Notes under the pieces: generated by a model
What the model saw: the letters and a program-made list of their open reading frames with translations, nothing else
The model's database searches: none
What the model was told of the DNA's origin: nothing
In this document: positions 18,947-29,596 of the stretch, one piece after another
How positions within the stretch are numbered: position 1 is the stretch's first letter
Layout of the letters: each line of letters opens with the position of its first letter
Source: Micromonospora sp. NBC_00389
GTDB taxonomy: Bacteria > Actinomycetota > Actinomycetes > Mycobacteriales > Micromonosporaceae
Reading direction: 5' to 3'
Length of the DNA: 64,000 nt
Assembly (NCBI RefSeq): GCF_036059255.1
Contig: NZ_CP107947.1
Span: forward strand, 2,356,001-2,420,000
Made by a program: the position numbers and the translations under genes

Positions 18947-20676
18947 GCCGGCACCTCCGCCGTCTGCTGGGAGGCCACGATCTCGGCGTACGTCGGGCAG
19001 CTCTCCAGCAACTCCTCGTGTCGTCCCACTCCGACGACCCCTCCGTCCTCAAGCACGATGATCTGGTCGGCGTCGACGATCGTGGAGACCCGCTGGGCCA
19101 CGATCACCACTGCGGCCTGCGCGGTGACCGGGCGCAGCGCCGCCCGCAGCCGCGCGTCGGTGCCGAGGTCGAGCGCCGAGAACGAGTCGTCGAACAGGTA
19201 GATCTCCGGCTGCCGGACCAACGCCCGGGCGATGGCCAGACGTTGCCGCTGCCCACCGGAGACCGTGCTGCCGCCCTGGGCGATCGGGGCGTCCAGCCCG
19301 CCGGGCATCTCGGCCACGAAGTCCCGGGCCTGGGCGATCTCCAGCGCCGCCCACAGCTCGTCGTCGGTGGCGTCCGGGTTGCCGTAGCGCAGGTTGCTGG
19401 CGACCGTGCCGGTGAACAGGTACGGCCGCTGCGGCACCAGGCCGATGCGCCGCCACAGCTCGTCGGGTGCCAGCTCCCGTACGTCCACACCGTCGACCAG
19501 CACCGCCCCGGCGGTGACGTCGACCAGGCGGGGAACGAGCGACAGCAGGGTGGTCTTGCCGGCACCGGTGCTGCCGATGATCGCCGTGGTGGTGCCCGGG
19601 GTGGCCCGGAAGGAGATGTCCCGCAACACCGGCTCGACCGCGCCCGGGTACTGGAAACGCACCCCGCGCAGCTCCAGTTCGGCCCGGGTGGGCAGCTCGG
19701 TGACCGGGTCGGCGGCGGGGACCACCGACGAGTCGGTGTCCAGCACCTCGATGATCCGCTCGGAGCAGACCGCGGCCCGGGGCACCATCATCAGCATGAA
19801 GGTGGCCATCATCACGGCCATCAGGATCTGCATCAGGTACTGAAGGAAGGCGGTGAGCGCGCCGACCTGGATCGCACCGGCGTCAACCCGCTGCGCGCCG
19901 AACCAGAGCACCGCCACGCTGGAGACGTTCAGCACCAGCATGACCACCGGGAAGATCAGGGCCAGCAGTCGGCCGGTACGCAGCGCGGTGGCGGTCAGGT
20001 CGGCGTTGGCGACGCCGAAGCGATCCGTCTCGTACGGCTCGCGGACGAAGGCGCGGACCACCCGAATGCCGGTGATCTGCTCGCGCAGCACGCGGTTGAC
20101 CGTGTCGATCCGGGTCTGCATCAGCCGGAACCCCGGGACCATCCGGCGGATGATCGCGCTGAGCGCGACGGCCAGCACCGGCACGCTGACCAGCATCAGC
20201 CAGGAGAGCCCGAGATCCTCCCGCAGCGCCATGAACACGCCGCCGACGCTCATGATCGGTGCGGCGACGAGCATGGTGCAGCTCATCAGCACGAGCATCT
20301 GCACCTGCTGCACGTCGTTCGTGTTGCGGGTGATCAGCGACGGCGCGCCGAACCGGGCCACCTCGCGGGCGGAGAAGCGGTTGACGTGCCCGAACAGCGA
20401 CGCGCGGACGTCCCGACCGAAGCCCATCGCGATCCGCGCGCCCAGGTAGACCGCCGCGATCGAGCAGATGATCTGGATCAGGCTGACCAGCAGCATCCAG
20501 CCGCCGGTGCGCACGATGTAGTCGGTGTCGCCGCGGGCCACGCCCTGGTCGATGATGTCGGCGTTGAGGCTGGGCAGGTAGAGCGAGGCCATGGTGCCCA
20601 CGAACTGGAGCAGCACGACCGCCGTCAACGGTTGGTGGTAGGGACGCAGATGATTGCGCAACAGTCGGATCAGCAC
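18943..20676 (-). CDS. ABC exporter half-transporter A (fused membrane and ATPase domains)
   Basis: 577-residue half-transporter with six membrane helices followed by an ATPase domain: Walker [10 protein letters not shown], canonical signature VSGGQRQRL, and Walker [11 protein letters not shown] in which Asp replaces the catalytic Glu. This loss, together with the degenerate signature of the partner, predicts an asymmetric heterodimer. The gene overlaps the MarR gene by 7 bp upstream and the partner by 4 bp downstream, making a three-gene operon under the MarR promoter. Drug or lipid export is likely from the context; the substrate cannot be read. Confidence 0.9.
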   Translation of the reverse strand: MLIRLLRNHLRPYHQPLTAVVLLQFVGTMASLYLPSLNADIIDQGVARGDTDYIVRTGGWMLLVSLIQIICSIAAVYLGARIAMGFGRDVRASLFGHVNRFSAREVARFGAPSLITRNTNDVQQVQMLVLMSCTMLVAAPIMSVGGVFMALREDLGLSWLMLVSVPVLAVALSAIIRRMVPGFRLMQTRIDTVNRVLREQITGIRVVRAFVREPYETDRFGVANADLTATALRTGRLLALIFPVVMLVLNVSSVAVLWFGAQRVDAGAIQVGALTAFLQYLMQILMAVMMATFMLMMVPRAAVCSERIIEVLDTDSSVVPAADPVTELPTRAELELRGVRFQYPGAVEPVLRDISFRATPGTTTAIIGSTGAGKTTLLSLVPRLVDVTAGAVLVDGVDVRELAPDELWRRIGLVPQRPYLFTGTVASNLRYGNPDATDDELWAALEIAQARDFVAEMPGGLDAPIAQGGSTVSGGQRQRLAIARALVRQPEIYLFDDSFSALDLGTDARLRAALRPVTAQAAVVIVAQRVSTIVDADQIIVLEDGGVVGVGRHEELLESCPTYAEIVASQQTAEVPA

Positions 20677-21152
20677 GACGGATCCTTCGGTTCGTTGTCA
20701 CGTCCGGCCATCCGCGGGTCGTCCCCGCTGCCGATGACCTCGAGCAGGAATTCGCGGATGACCTGGGCCTTCGCCGGGTCGGCGTCGACCGAGGTGAGCG
20801 GAATTCCGGAGTGCATCAGCGTGGTGAGCGCCGCCACCCGCTCTCGCCCAGCGGGCGTGATGGCGAGCCGGACGCTGCGCCGGTCGCTCTCGTCGCGCTG
20901 CCGCTCGACCAGCCCGTCGCGGGCCAGCGTGTCCACGATGCCGGTCAGGGTCGCCGGGCGCACGAAGCCCTTTTCGGCGACCTTCCGGTGGGGCAGCTCG
21001 CCGTGTCGGGCGAGCGTCATCAGCGTCACCATGCCAGCCTGGGTGAGGCCGTGCTCCTCGGCGAGGTAGCGGTTCCACCGCTGCCCGACCAGGTGCCCGG
21101 CCACCACCACCAGCCGGCCGAGCGGCACATCCTGGAGTGAGACGAGTTCCAC
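20670..21152 (-). CDS. MarR family transcriptional regulator of the ABC exporter operon
   Basis: 160-residue winged-helix regulator when started at GTG 21152. The DNA-binding region reads LPHRKVAEKGFVRPATLTGI followed by the wing (RDESDRRSVRLAITPAG). The GTG is preferred to longer starts because TAACCT lies exactly 7 bases upstream with TTGGCC 17 bp before it, a good leaderless promoter. The same promoter contains a 17-bp palindrome, so autoregulation of the marR-exporter operon is likely. The inducing ligand is unknown, perhaps a substrate of the exporter. Confidence 0.87.
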   Translation of the reverse strand: MELVSLQDVPLGRLVVVAGHLVGQRWNRYLAEEHGLTQAGMVTLMTLARHGELPHRKVAEKGFVRPATLTGIVDTLARDGLVERQRDESDRRSVRLAITPAGRERVAALTTLMHSGIPLTSVDADPAKAQVIREFLLEVIGSGDDPRMAGRDNEPKDPSC

Positions 21153-21159
21153 GGAAGGC

Positions 21160-21188
21160 AGGTTAGCCCCCTGATAGTCAGGGGCCAA
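21160..21188 (-). promoter_or_regulatory. MarR promoter with 17-bp palindromic operator
   Basis: On the minus strand TTGGCC (-35), a 17-bp spacer and TAACCT (-10, 21165-21160) precede the leaderless GTG. The spacer carries the perfect palindrome CCCCTGA-TAG-TCAGGGG (21168-21184), an ideal site for a MarR dimer to block RNA polymerase. The same DNA contains the stop codon of the upstream DoxX gene. Confidence 0.7.
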
Positions 21189-21624
21189 ATGAAATAACCG
21201 CCGCAGTAGCCACGAACGCGATCTGCAGGGCGGTGCGCGGGCCGAGCGGGGTGACCGGCTTCCCGCCCAGGGTCAGCCCTCGGCGGGCGGCCGAGACGTT
21301 GGCCGGGAACATCGCGAGCATGAGAAGGCCGAGCCCGGCCGCGGCCAGGCGGGCGGTCGCCGGCACCAGCAGGCCGACCGCGCCGACCAGTTCCAGTACG
21401 CCGGTCAGGGTGACCAGCAGGGCCGGCCTGGGCAGGGCGGGCGGGACCATCGCGATCAGGCCGGCGCGCCGCTGGCCGACGAAGTGCGCGACGCCGGTCA
21501 ACACGAACATCAGGGCCAGCCCGACCCGTAGTGCGGGGTGCCAGCCGTCCAGTGCGGTGATGCCGGCCAGGCCGGCCAGGCGGGCCAGTGCGGTGCCGAC
21601 CACCAGGGCGATCAGGGGTGCCAT
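21178..21624 (-). CDS. DoxX family membrane protein
   Basis: 148-residue protein with four hydrophobic helices, including the DoxX-type GLALMFVLTGVAHFVG and GVLELVGAVGLLVP. DoxX proteins are membrane components of poorly defined quinone or thiol redox systems. The ATG is preceded by GAGGAG. It diverges from a TetR gene, and the gap holds two palindromes, so that TetR protein is its likely repressor. Its stop codon lies inside the operator of the following marR gene. Confidence 0.85.
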   Translation of the reverse strand: MAPLIALVVGTALARLAGLAGITALDGWHPALRVGLALMFVLTGVAHFVGQRRAGLIAMVPPALPRPALLVTLTGVLELVGAVGLLVPATARLAAAGLGLLMLAMFPANVSAARRGLTLGGKPVTPLGPRTALQIAFVATAAVISFGP

Positions 21625-21641
21625 CGAATCCTCCTCGGGAA

Positions 21642-21695
21642 AACTTGTCAGTGACAAGATTGCCGCCTGGGCCGGCATCTTGTCAATGGCAAGAT
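21642..21695. promoter_or_regulatory. Twin TetR operators and divergent doxX/tetR promoters
   Basis: Two related palindromes lie 35 bp apart, centre to centre: CTTGTCA-G-TGACAAG (21644-21658) and CTTGTCA-A-TGGCAAG (21679-21693), each with a matching flank. A perfect minus-strand TTGACA lies inside the second site with CAATCT 18 bp downstream, a fair doxX promoter. On the plus strand TATGAT (21695-21700) stands 6 bases before the tetR ATG. Binding would cover both promoters. Confidence 0.68.
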
Positions 21696-21706
21696 ATGAT
21701 TCGGGC

Positions 21707-22267
21707 ATGACCGAAACGCGCGCGTACCACCACGGCGACCTGCGCCATGCCCTGCTCGCCGCTGCGGTGGAGGCGATCGAGGAGGTCGGGCCGGCCGCGT
21801 TGAGCCTGCGCGACCTGGCCCGCAGGGCCGGCGTCTCGCATGCCGCGCCCGCGCACCACTTCGGCGACAAGGCGGGTCTGCTCACCGCGCTGGCAGCCCA
21901 GGGCTTCGACCTGTTGGCGCAGACGCTGGTCAGGGCGGGTGACGACATGTTGGCGGCCGGTGTCGCGTACGTCGACTTCGCCGTCCAACGCCGGGCGCAC
22001 TTCGAGGTGATGTTCCGGCCCGAGCTCTACCGGGCCGACGACGCCGAGTTGGTCGCCGCGCAGGGGCAGGCCCGGGCCGCACTGCGGGCCGGGGTGGGCG
22101 CACTGCCCGCCCGTGGCGCGCCCGCCGATGCCGACCGGGACTCGCTCGCGGCCTGGTCGATCGCGCACGGCTTCGCGACCCTCTGGCTGGCGGGCGCACT
22201 GCCGGACCGGGTCGGTGACGACCCGCGCGTGGCCGCCCGTGCCGTACTGCGCCGGCTCGTCAACTGA
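21707..22267 (+). CDS. TetR family repressor, probable regulator of doxX
   Basis: 186 residues. The N-terminal helix-turn-helix reads LSLRDLARRAGVSHAAPAHHF, with the usual GDKAGLL after it; a C-terminal ligand domain of WHG type follows. The mRNA is predicted to be leaderless from TATGAT 6 bases upstream. Two CTTGTCA palindromes in the divergent gap are candidate binding sites, so it probably represses itself and the DoxX gene. The ligand is unknown. Confidence 0.87.
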   Translation: MTETRAYHHGDLRHALLAAAVEAIEEVGPAALSLRDLARRAGVSHAAPAHHFGDKAGLLTALAAQGFDLLAQTLVRAGDDMLAAGVAYVDFAVQRRAHFEVMFRPELYRADDAELVAAQGQARAALRAGVGALPARGAPADADRDSLAAWSIAHGFATLWLAGALPDRVGDDPRVAARAVLRRLVN

Positions 22268-22294
22268 CCACCACGTGGCGGCCTGCGCCGACCC

Positions 22295-23836
<1,542 letters not shown>

Positions 23837-25588
23837 TCAGGCGATGGTGCAGATGGCGGCACCGGCGGTGATCACGGCACCGACCTCGGCGGTGAGCCCG
23901 CTGACCGTGCCCGCCTTGTGGGCGTGCAGCGGCTGCTCCATCTTCATCGCCTCCAGGACCACCACCAGGTCGCCCTCGGCCACGGTGTCGCCGTCCGCCA
24001 CCGCGATCTTGACGATGGTGCCCTGCATCGGTGAGGTGAGCGCGTCGCCGCCGACCGGGGCGCCGGCCTTGGCTCCGCCGCCGCGCCGGGTCGGCTTGCG
24101 CGCGGCTGGCGCGGCGGTGGTCGTACCCCCGACGAAGCCGGCGGGGAGGCTGACCTCCAGCCGCTTGCCACCCACCTCGACCACCACGGTCTCGCGTTCG
24201 GCCGGCGCCTCGGCGGCGCTGGCGGCCGCGGCGAACGGCGGCACGGTGTTGTGGAACTCGGTCTCGATCCACCGGGTGTGCACGGTGAACGGCTCGGCGG
24301 TGAAAGCCTCGTCCCGTACCACCAGCCGGTGGAACGGCAGCGCGGTGGCCATCCCGTCGATCACCATCTCGTCCAGCGCGCGCCGGGCCCGCTCCAGCGC
24401 CTCGGTCCGCGTCTCACCGCTGATGATCACCTTGGCCAGCAGCGAGTCGAAGTTGCCGCCGATCACGTCTCCGGCCGAGATGCCGGTGTCCACCCGTACG
24501 CCGGGGCCGGTGGGCAGCCGCAACGCGGTGACCGTGCCCGGGGCGGGCAGGAAGTTGCGGCCCGGGTCCTCGCCGTTGATCCGGAACTCGATGGAGTGCC
24601 CACGCGGCGTCGGGTCCTCGGTGATCCGCAGCTTCTCGCCGTCGGCGATCCGGAACTGCTCGCGGACCAGGTCGATGCCGGCGGTCTCCTCGGTGACCGG
24701 GTGCTCGACCTGGAGCCGGGTGTTGACCTCCAGGAAGGAGATGGTGCCGTCGGCGCCGACCAGGTACTCCACCGTGCCGGCGCCGTGGTAGCCGGCCTCG
24801 CGGCAGATCGCCTTGGCGCTGTCGTGGATCTGCGCGCGCTGAGCGTCGGTGAGGAACGGCGCGGGCGCCTCCTCGACGAGCTTCTGGTGCCGCCGCTGCA
24901 ACGAGCAGTCCCGGGTGCCCACCACGATCACGTTGCCGTGCTGGTCGGCGAGGACCTGCGCCTCGACGTGCCGCGGCTGGTCCAGGTAGCGCTCGACGAA
25001 GCACTCGCCCCGGCCGAACGCCGCGACCGCCTCCCGGGTGGCCGACTCGAACAGCTGGGGGATCTCCTCCATGGTCCGGGCCACCTTGAGGCCGCGCCCG
25101 CCGCCACCGAAGGCGGCCTTGATGGCGACCGGCAGGCCGTGGTCGACGGCGAACGCCATCACCTCGTCCGGGTTGGCCACCGGGTCGGGGGTGCCGGGGA
25201 CCAGCGGTGCGCCAGCACGCTGGGCGATGTGCCGGGCGGTGACCTTGTCGCCCAGGTCGCGGATGGCCTGCGGGGTGGGGCCGATCCAGGTCAGCCCGGC
25301 GTCGATGACCGCCTGGGCGAAGTCGGCGTTCTCGGACAGGAAGCCGTAGCCGGGGTGCACGGCGTCGGCGCCGGCCCGGGCGGCCACGTCGAGCAGCTTG
25401 TCGATGCGCAGGTACGTCTCGGTCGCGCTGTCCCCGCCGAGCGCGTACGCCTCGTCCGCGAGAGTGGCGTGCAGGGCGTCGCGGTCGGAGTCCGCGTAGA
25501 CCGCGACACTGCCCAGGCCGGCATCGCGGCAGGCGCGGATCACCCGGACGGCGATCTCGCCGCGATTGGCGATGAGTACCTTGCGCAC
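23837..25588 (-). CDS. Acyl-CoA carboxylase alpha chain (biotin carboxylase + biotin carrier)
   Basis: Carboxylates its own biotin with ATP and bicarbonate for the acyl-CoA carboxylase complex. 583 residues: biotin carboxylase domain (about 1-450; [13 protein letters not shown] at the N-terminus, ATP-grasp loop [28 protein letters not shown]), a linker, and a C-terminal biotinyl domain whose acceptor Lys lies in EAMKMEQ. GTG 25588 is chosen because GGAGGAG sits 8-9 bases before it and homologues begin with RKVLIANRG; upstream ATG codons lack such a site. The beta, epsilon and biotin-ligase genes follow further along in this window. Confidence 0.93.
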   Translation of the reverse strand: MRKVLIANRGEIAVRVIRACRDAGLGSVAVYADSDRDALHATLADEAYALGGDSATETYLRIDKLLDVAARAGADAVHPGYGFLSENADFAQAVIDAGLTWIGPTPQAIRDLGDKVTARHIAQRAGAPLVPGTPDPVANPDEVMAFAVDHGLPVAIKAAFGGGGRGLKVARTMEEIPQLFESATREAVAAFGRGECFVERYLDQPRHVEAQVLADQHGNVIVVGTRDCSLQRRHQKLVEEAPAPFLTDAQRAQIHDSAKAICREAGYHGAGTVEYLVGADGTISFLEVNTRLQVEHPVTEETAGIDLVREQFRIADGEKLRITEDPTPRGHSIEFRINGEDPGRNFLPAPGTVTALRLPTGPGVRVDTGISAGDVIGGNFDSLLAKVIISGETRTEALERARRALDEMVIDGMATALPFHRLVVRDEAFTAEPFTVHTRWIETEFHNTVPPFAAAASAAEAPAERETVVVEVGGKRLEVSLPAGFVGGTTTAAPAARKPTRRGGGAKAGAPVGGDALTSPMQGTIVKIAVADGDTVAEGDLVVVLEAMKMEQPLHAHKAGTVSGLTAEVGAVITAGAAICTIA

Positions 25589-25691
25589 CTTCGTGGCTCC
25601 TCCCGGCAGGTTACTGACCGGGAGTGTATCGGCCACCCTGGTGGCCCTAACGATCGCTCAGTGTGGGATGCCGCACTGTCCCTGCCGCCTC

Positions 25692-25711
25692 TAGTCAAAC
25701 TTGGCTAATAC
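25692..25711 (+). promoter_or_regulatory. padR promoter with PadR operator
   Basis: TAGTCAA-AC-TTGGCTA (25692-25707) is a 7-bp inverted repeat with one mismatch. It overlaps TAATAC (25706-25711), a -10 box 6 bases before the GTG of padR. The same pattern recurs at the promoter of the ABC exporter, which supports it as a PadR binding site. Confidence 0.6.
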
Positions 25712-25717
25712 GCTTGT

Positions 25718-26347
25718 GTGGTGTCTGCGACTCGGATGATGATCCTCGGGCTGGTGCGGTGGATGCAGCCCGTGCACGGCTACGACGTGCGCCGCGAGCT
25801 GCTGAGCTGGAGCGCCGACAAGTGGGCCAACGTGCAGCCCGGGTCGATCTACCACGCGCTGCGCAAACTCACCGAGGAGGGACTGCTCCGCGCCGTCGCC
25901 ACCGAGCAGGTCGGCGCCCGTCCGGCACGCACCACGTACGAGGTGACCGCCAAGGGGGAGGACGAGTTCGAGACGTTGCTGCGCAACCTCTGGTGGAACT
26001 TCAACGAGCCGACGGACCCGTTCACGGCGGCGTTCTCGTTCCTGCCCGCGATGCCGCGGTCCGAGGCGGCGGCGGCCCTGCGCAACCGGGCCAACCTGCT
26101 GCGTGCGGGCATCGAGTCGATGCGCGCCTCGCTGGAGTCGGACTGGGTGCGTAACACCAAACCGGTGCACGTCGGTTGGATGTTCGAGCTGTGGTCGGCA
26201 CGGGCGGAGGCGGAGATGAGCTGGTGCGAGCGGATCGCGGAACGGATCGACTCCGGAGTGTCGTACCTGCCTGCTGAGCTGACGAACGCCGAAGGTTGGC
26301 CGCAGTGGACGGACGGCGGAGAGCCGGCCGCTCCCGACACGAAATAA
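25718..26347 (+). CDS. PadR family regulator of the downstream ABC exporter
   Basis: 209 residues. The N-terminal winged helix shows the PadR pattern GYDVRRELL, VQPGSIYHALRKLTEEGLL and RTTYEVTAKGEDEF; a long C-terminal helical part allows dimerization. Two GTG codons (25718, 25721) are possible starts in a leaderless message. Like many PadR genes it sits upstream of a drug-type ABC transporter, and matching palindromes occur in both promoters, so repression of itself and of the exporter is likely. The inducer is unknown. Confidence 0.87.
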   Translation: MVSATRMMILGLVRWMQPVHGYDVRRELLSWSADKWANVQPGSIYHALRKLTEEGLLRAVATEQVGARPARTTYEVTAKGEDEFETLLRNLWWNFNEPTDPFTAAFSFLPAMPRSEAAAALRNRANLLRAGIESMRASLESDWVRNTKPVHVGWMFELWSARAEAEMSWCERIAERIDSGVSYLPAELTNAEGWPQWTDGGEPAAPDTK

Positions 26348-26383
26348 TCAACGTTGACCACAAAAGCTATATCGCGTTAGCCT
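26345..26383 (+). promoter_or_regulatory. Promoter and PadR-type operator of the ABC exporter
   Basis: TTGACC (26354-26359), an 18-bp spacer and TAGCCT (26378-26383) make a good actinobacterial promoter about 85 bp before the exporter ATG. TAATCAA-CG-TTGACCA (26345-26360) overlaps the -35 box and agrees with the palindrome in front of padR at 12 of 16 positions. The operator also contains the padR stop codon. Confidence 0.65.
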
Positions 26384-26467
26384 GCTGACGGCACAGCGGG
26401 GAGTGCGCCGTCCGGCGTCGTCCCCCTTGACGGCCGGCCCGGCCGGCCCGGACGACCAGGAGCAGAG

Positions 26468-27427
26468 ATGATCGAGACCAGGGGGCTGCGGAAGTCGTTC
26501 CGCTCCCGCGCGGGTCGAGAGACGAAAACGGTGGACGCCGTGCGGGGCGTCAACCTTGAGGTCGCCGAGGGTGAGATCTTCGGCTTCCTCGGCCCGAACG
26601 GCGCCGGCAAGACCACCACGCTGCGGATGCTCGCCACGCTGATCGAGCCGGATGGCGGCGATGCCACCATCGCCGGCGCCGACCTGCGCAAGGACCCGGC
26701 CGAGGTGCGCCGCCGGATCGGCTATGTCCCGCAGGGCGGCAGCACCTGGGACGAGTCGACCGCGCGCGAGGAGCTGGTGCTGCACGCCCGGATGTACGGC
26801 ATCCGCAAGGCCGACGCGCAGCAGCGCGCCGCCCGCGCCCTGGATGCCTTCCAGCTCACGGAGTACGCCGACCGCAAGTGCAAGACCTACTCCGGCGGCC
26901 AGCGCCGGCGGGTGGAGATCGCGCTCGGCATCATCCACGAGCCGAAGATCGTCTTCCTGGACGAGCCGACCACCGGCCTCGACCCGCAGAGCCGCGCCCA
27001 CATGTGGGACGAGATCCGGCGGCTGCGCAGCGACGGGATGACCGTCTTCATCACCACGCACTACCTGGACGAGGCCGACGCGCTCTGCGACCGGATCGCG
27101 ATCATGGACAACGGCGAGGTGGTGGCCGAAGGCACTCCGGCCGAGCTCAAGCGGGAGATCTCCGGCGACGTGGTGTTGGTCGGCCTCGATCTGGCCGCCA
27201 CCCCGCAGGCCGCCCAGGTGCTCGACGGCGAGCCGTACGTCAACAAGCTGGAGACCGCCGACGAGGGCGGCCTGCGCCTCTACGTCGAAGAGGGCGCCGT
27301 CGCCATCCCGCAGGTCCTGCGCAGACTCGACCACGCCGGGCTGGACCTGCGCTCGATCGAGCTGCACCGGCCCAGCCTGGACGACGTCTTCCTGACCAAG
27401 ACCGGCCGCTCGCTGCGCGAGTCCTGA
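26468..27427 (+). CDS. DrrA-type ABC exporter ATPase
   Basis: 319-residue ATPase subunit of an ABC-2 exporter. Walker A is GPNGAGKTT, the Q-loop lies in VPQGGS, the signature is YSGGQRRRVEIALG, Walker B is IVFLDEPTTGLD and the H-loop is TTHYLDEADAL. The C-terminal 85 residues resemble the DrrA-type tail that couples to the permease. The gene is followed after 17 bp by the permease gene. The daunorubicin-resistance family includes self-resistance and lipid exporters; the real substrate is not evident. Confidence 0.92.
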   Translation: MIETRGLRKSFRSRAGRETKTVDAVRGVNLEVAEGEIFGFLGPNGAGKTTTLRMLATLIEPDGGDATIAGADLRKDPAEVRRRIGYVPQGGSTWDESTAREELVLHARMYGIRKADAQQRAARALDAFQLTEYADRKCKTYSGGQRRRVEIALGIIHEPKIVFLDEPTTGLDPQSRAHMWDEIRRLRSDGMTVFITTHYLDEADALCDRIAIMDNGEVVAEGTPAELKREISGDVVLVGLDLAATPQAAQVLDGEPYVNKLETADEGGLRLYVEEGAVAIPQVLRRLDHAGLDLRSIELHRPSLDDVFLTKTGRSLRES

Positions 27428-27444
27428 CCACCCGGAGACGACTC

Positions 27445-28200
27445 ATGAAATTCGCCCGTGACACCTGGCTGATCTTCGAGCGGCAGACCCAGCTGCTGCT
27501 GCGCAACCCGGTCTGGGTCTTCGTCGGCGTCTTCCAGCCGGTGATGTACCTGCTGCTCTTCGCCCCGCTGCTCAAGCCGGCGCTGAACGCGCCCACCCAG
27601 GCCGCCGCCTACAAGATCTTCGTACCCGGTCTGCTGGTGCTGCTGGCCATCTTCGGCGGCCTGTTCCAGGGCTTCGGCCTGATCGCCGAGCTGCGCGCCG
27701 GGGTCATCGAACGCTCCCGGGTCACCCCGATCAGCCGGCTCGCACTGCTGCTCGGCCGCTCGCTGCGCGACGTGGTCTCGCTCCTCGCGCAGGCGGTCAT
27801 CATCACCCTGCTGGCGCTCCTGTTCGACCTGCGGGTGTTCATCGGGGACCTGCTGTTGGCGTACCTGATGCTCGCCCTGATCGCGCTGATGACCTCGGCC
27901 GTCTCGTACGGCGTCGCGCTCAAGGTCAAGAGCGAGGATGCGCTGGCCCCGCTGATGAACACGGTGGCTCAGCCGGTGCTGCTGCTCTCCGGCATCCTGC
28001 TGCCGCTCACCTTCGCGCCCGGCTGGTTGCAGGGCATCGCCGACTGGAACCCGTTCTCCTGGGCGGTCGACGGCACCCGGGCGCTGTTCGCCGGCGACCT
28101 GGGCAGCGACAAGGTCTGGCAGGGCCTGACCATCACCACGGTGCTCGCCGCGGCGGGGGTCGTCTGGGCCGCCCGCCAGTTCGCCCGCAGCGTGCGCTGA
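27445..28200 (+). CDS. DrrB-type ABC-2 permease
   Basis: 251-residue membrane subunit that pairs with the preceding ATPase. Six hydrophobic segments are visible, with the ABC-2 signature region around GLIAELRAGVIERSRVTPIS and LLLSGILLPLTFAPGWL. The ATG follows a GGAG site. A perfect 16-bp hairpin closes the operon 16 bp after the stop codon. Confidence 0.9.
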   Translation: MKFARDTWLIFERQTQLLLRNPVWVFVGVFQPVMYLLLFAPLLKPALNAPTQAAAYKIFVPGLLVLLAIFGGLFQGFGLIAELRAGVIERSRVTPISRLALLLGRSLRDVVSLLAQAVIITLLALLFDLRVFIGDLLLAYLMLALIALMTSAVSYGVALKVKSEDALAPLMNTVAQPVLLLSGILLPLTFAPGWLQGIADWNPFSWAVDGTRALFAGDLGSDKVWQGLTITTVLAAAGVVWAARQFARSVR

Positions 28201-28215
28201 CGCGACCCAGTTCCT

Positions 28216-28256
28216 GGATATCGGGGTGTCCTTCGCACGTGGACACCCCGATATCC
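28216..28256. terminator. Strong bidirectional terminator hairpin
   Basis: A perfect 16-bp inverted repeat, GGATATCGGGGTGTCC (28216-28231) and its complement (28241-28256), encloses a 9-base loop. It lies between the convergent permease and O-methyltransferase genes and should stop transcription from both sides. Confidence 0.8.
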
Positions 28257-28277
28257 GCGTTCAGCGGTTGTCGCCGT

Positions 28278-28931
28278 TCAGCGCACCCGGGCGAGCGTCA
28301 GGCCGTCCGCGACCGGCAGCATCACCGGGTCGACCCGCACGTCGGCCAGCACCTCGTCGTTGAAGGCGGCGATGGCACGGTCGGCTTCGTTCTGCGGCGC
28401 GATCACCCGGCCGCCGCGCAGCACGTTGTCGACGGCGATCACCCCACCCGGACGCATCCGGGGCACCAACTCCGCCCAGTAGACCGGGTACCCGGTCTTG
28501 TCCGCATCGATGAACGCGAAGTCCAGGTACCGCTCGTGCGGCAGCTCCCGCAGCCTGTCCCCGGCCGGGCCGATACGCAGGTCGATCCGGTCCTGCACGC
28601 CGGCCCGAGCCCAGTAGCGCCGGGCGATGCCGGTGAACTCCTCGGAGATGTCGAAGCAGGTCAGCCGCCCATCCTCGGGCAGTCCTCGGGCGATCGCCAA
28701 CGCTGAGAGCCCGGTGAACGTGCCGACCTCGACCGCCTGCCGCGCGTCGAGCAGCCGGGTGAGGAAGGTCAGGAACGCGGCCTGTTCCGGGGCCACCTGC
28801 ATGGTGGCGTGCTCCGGGAGCACCGACCGGGTCTCCTCGGCCAGGTCCCGGATGATCTCGTCGGGCGGAGAGCCGTGCGCGACCAGGTACGCGTGCAGCT
28901 CGTCGGTGAGCGGGATCGACTTGGTGGTCAT
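28278..28931 (-). CDS. SAM-dependent O-methyltransferase (class I, caffeoyl-CoA type)
   Basis: 217-residue cytosolic methyltransferase. The SAM loop is VEVGTFTGLSALA; the metal-binding and catalytic region reads FIDADKTGYPVYW, with VDNVLRGG further on. These match the metal-dependent O-methyltransferase family that acts on catechol-like or related hydroxyls. The ATG overlaps the end of maf by 4 bp, so both are in one operon. The actual substrate is unknown. Confidence 0.88.
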   Translation of the reverse strand: MTTKSIPLTDELHAYLVAHGSPPDEIIRDLAEETRSVLPEHATMQVAPEQAAFLTFLTRLLDARQAVEVGTFTGLSALAIARGLPEDGRLTCFDISEEFTGIARRYWARAGVQDRIDLRIGPAGDRLRELPHERYLDFAFIDADKTGYPVYWAELVPRMRPGGVIAVDNVLRGGRVIAPQNEADRAIAAFNDEVLADVRVDPVMLPVADGLTLARVR

Positions 28932-29596
28932 GACCGGACGTTACCGAGTGGCTCGATCGTCTGGCCTCCGGGCGCGACCTTCGTCCACAGGTCGGTGATC
29001 CGCAGGCCCAACTCGGCGAGGAGGCGGCGCAGCAACGGCATCGAGAGCCCGACCACCGTCCCCGGGTCACCCTCGATCCGCTCCACGAACGGCCCGCCCA
29101 ACCCGTCGATCGTGAACGCGCCCGCCACGGCCAGCGGCTCGCCGCTGGCCACGTACGCGGCGATCTCGTCGTCGCTGATGTCGGCGAAGTGGACGGTGGT
29201 CGAGGCGACCGCCTCCGCGCGACGCCCGGCGGCAACGTCGATCAGGCAGTGCCCACTGTGCAGAACGCCGCTGCGTCCCCGCATCCGCTGCCACCGCCGG
29301 GTGGCGTCCGCCGGGTCGGCCGGCTTGCCGAGGATCTCCCCGTCGAACGCGAGCACCGAGTCACAGCCGATCACCAACGTCCGCTGGTCGGCGGCCGGGC
29401 TCAGCCGGGTCAGCACCGCCTGCGCCTTGAGCCGAGCCAGCTCCAGGCACAGCTCTTCGGCTCGTTCGGTCACCACCAGGGATTCGTCCACCCCACTGAC
29501 CAGCACGTCTGGCTCGATGCCAGCGGCTTGGAGAGACTTGCGACGGGCAGGGCTCGCCGAGGCGAGCACGAGGCGGAGCGGCAGAGATACAGACAC
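28928..29596 (-). CDS. maf: Maf-family nucleotide pyrophosphatase
   Basis: 222 residues. Maf proteins hydrolyse dTTP/UTP or modified NTPs to monophosphates and clean the nucleotide pool or affect septation. The signature LVLASASPARRKSL occurs at the N-terminus, followed by VIGCDSVLAFDGEILGKP and the later GGPFVERIEGD. GTG 29596 is supported by TAACGT 7 bases upstream (leaderless). The O-methyltransferase gene overlaps its stop by 4 bp. In Streptomyces a maf gene lies inside the propionyl-CoA carboxylase gene neighbourhood, as it does here in a looser form. Confidence 0.88.
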   Translation of the reverse strand: MSVSLPLRLVLASASPARRKSLQAAGIEPDVLVSGVDESLVVTERAEELCLELARLKAQAVLTRLSPAADQRTLVIGCDSVLAFDGEILGKPADPADATRRWQRMRGRSGVLHSGHCLIDVAAGRRAEAVASTTVHFADISDDEIAAYVASGEPLAVAGAFTIDGLGGPFVERIEGDPGTVVGLSMPLLRRLLAELGLRITDLWTKVAPGGQTIEPLGNVRS

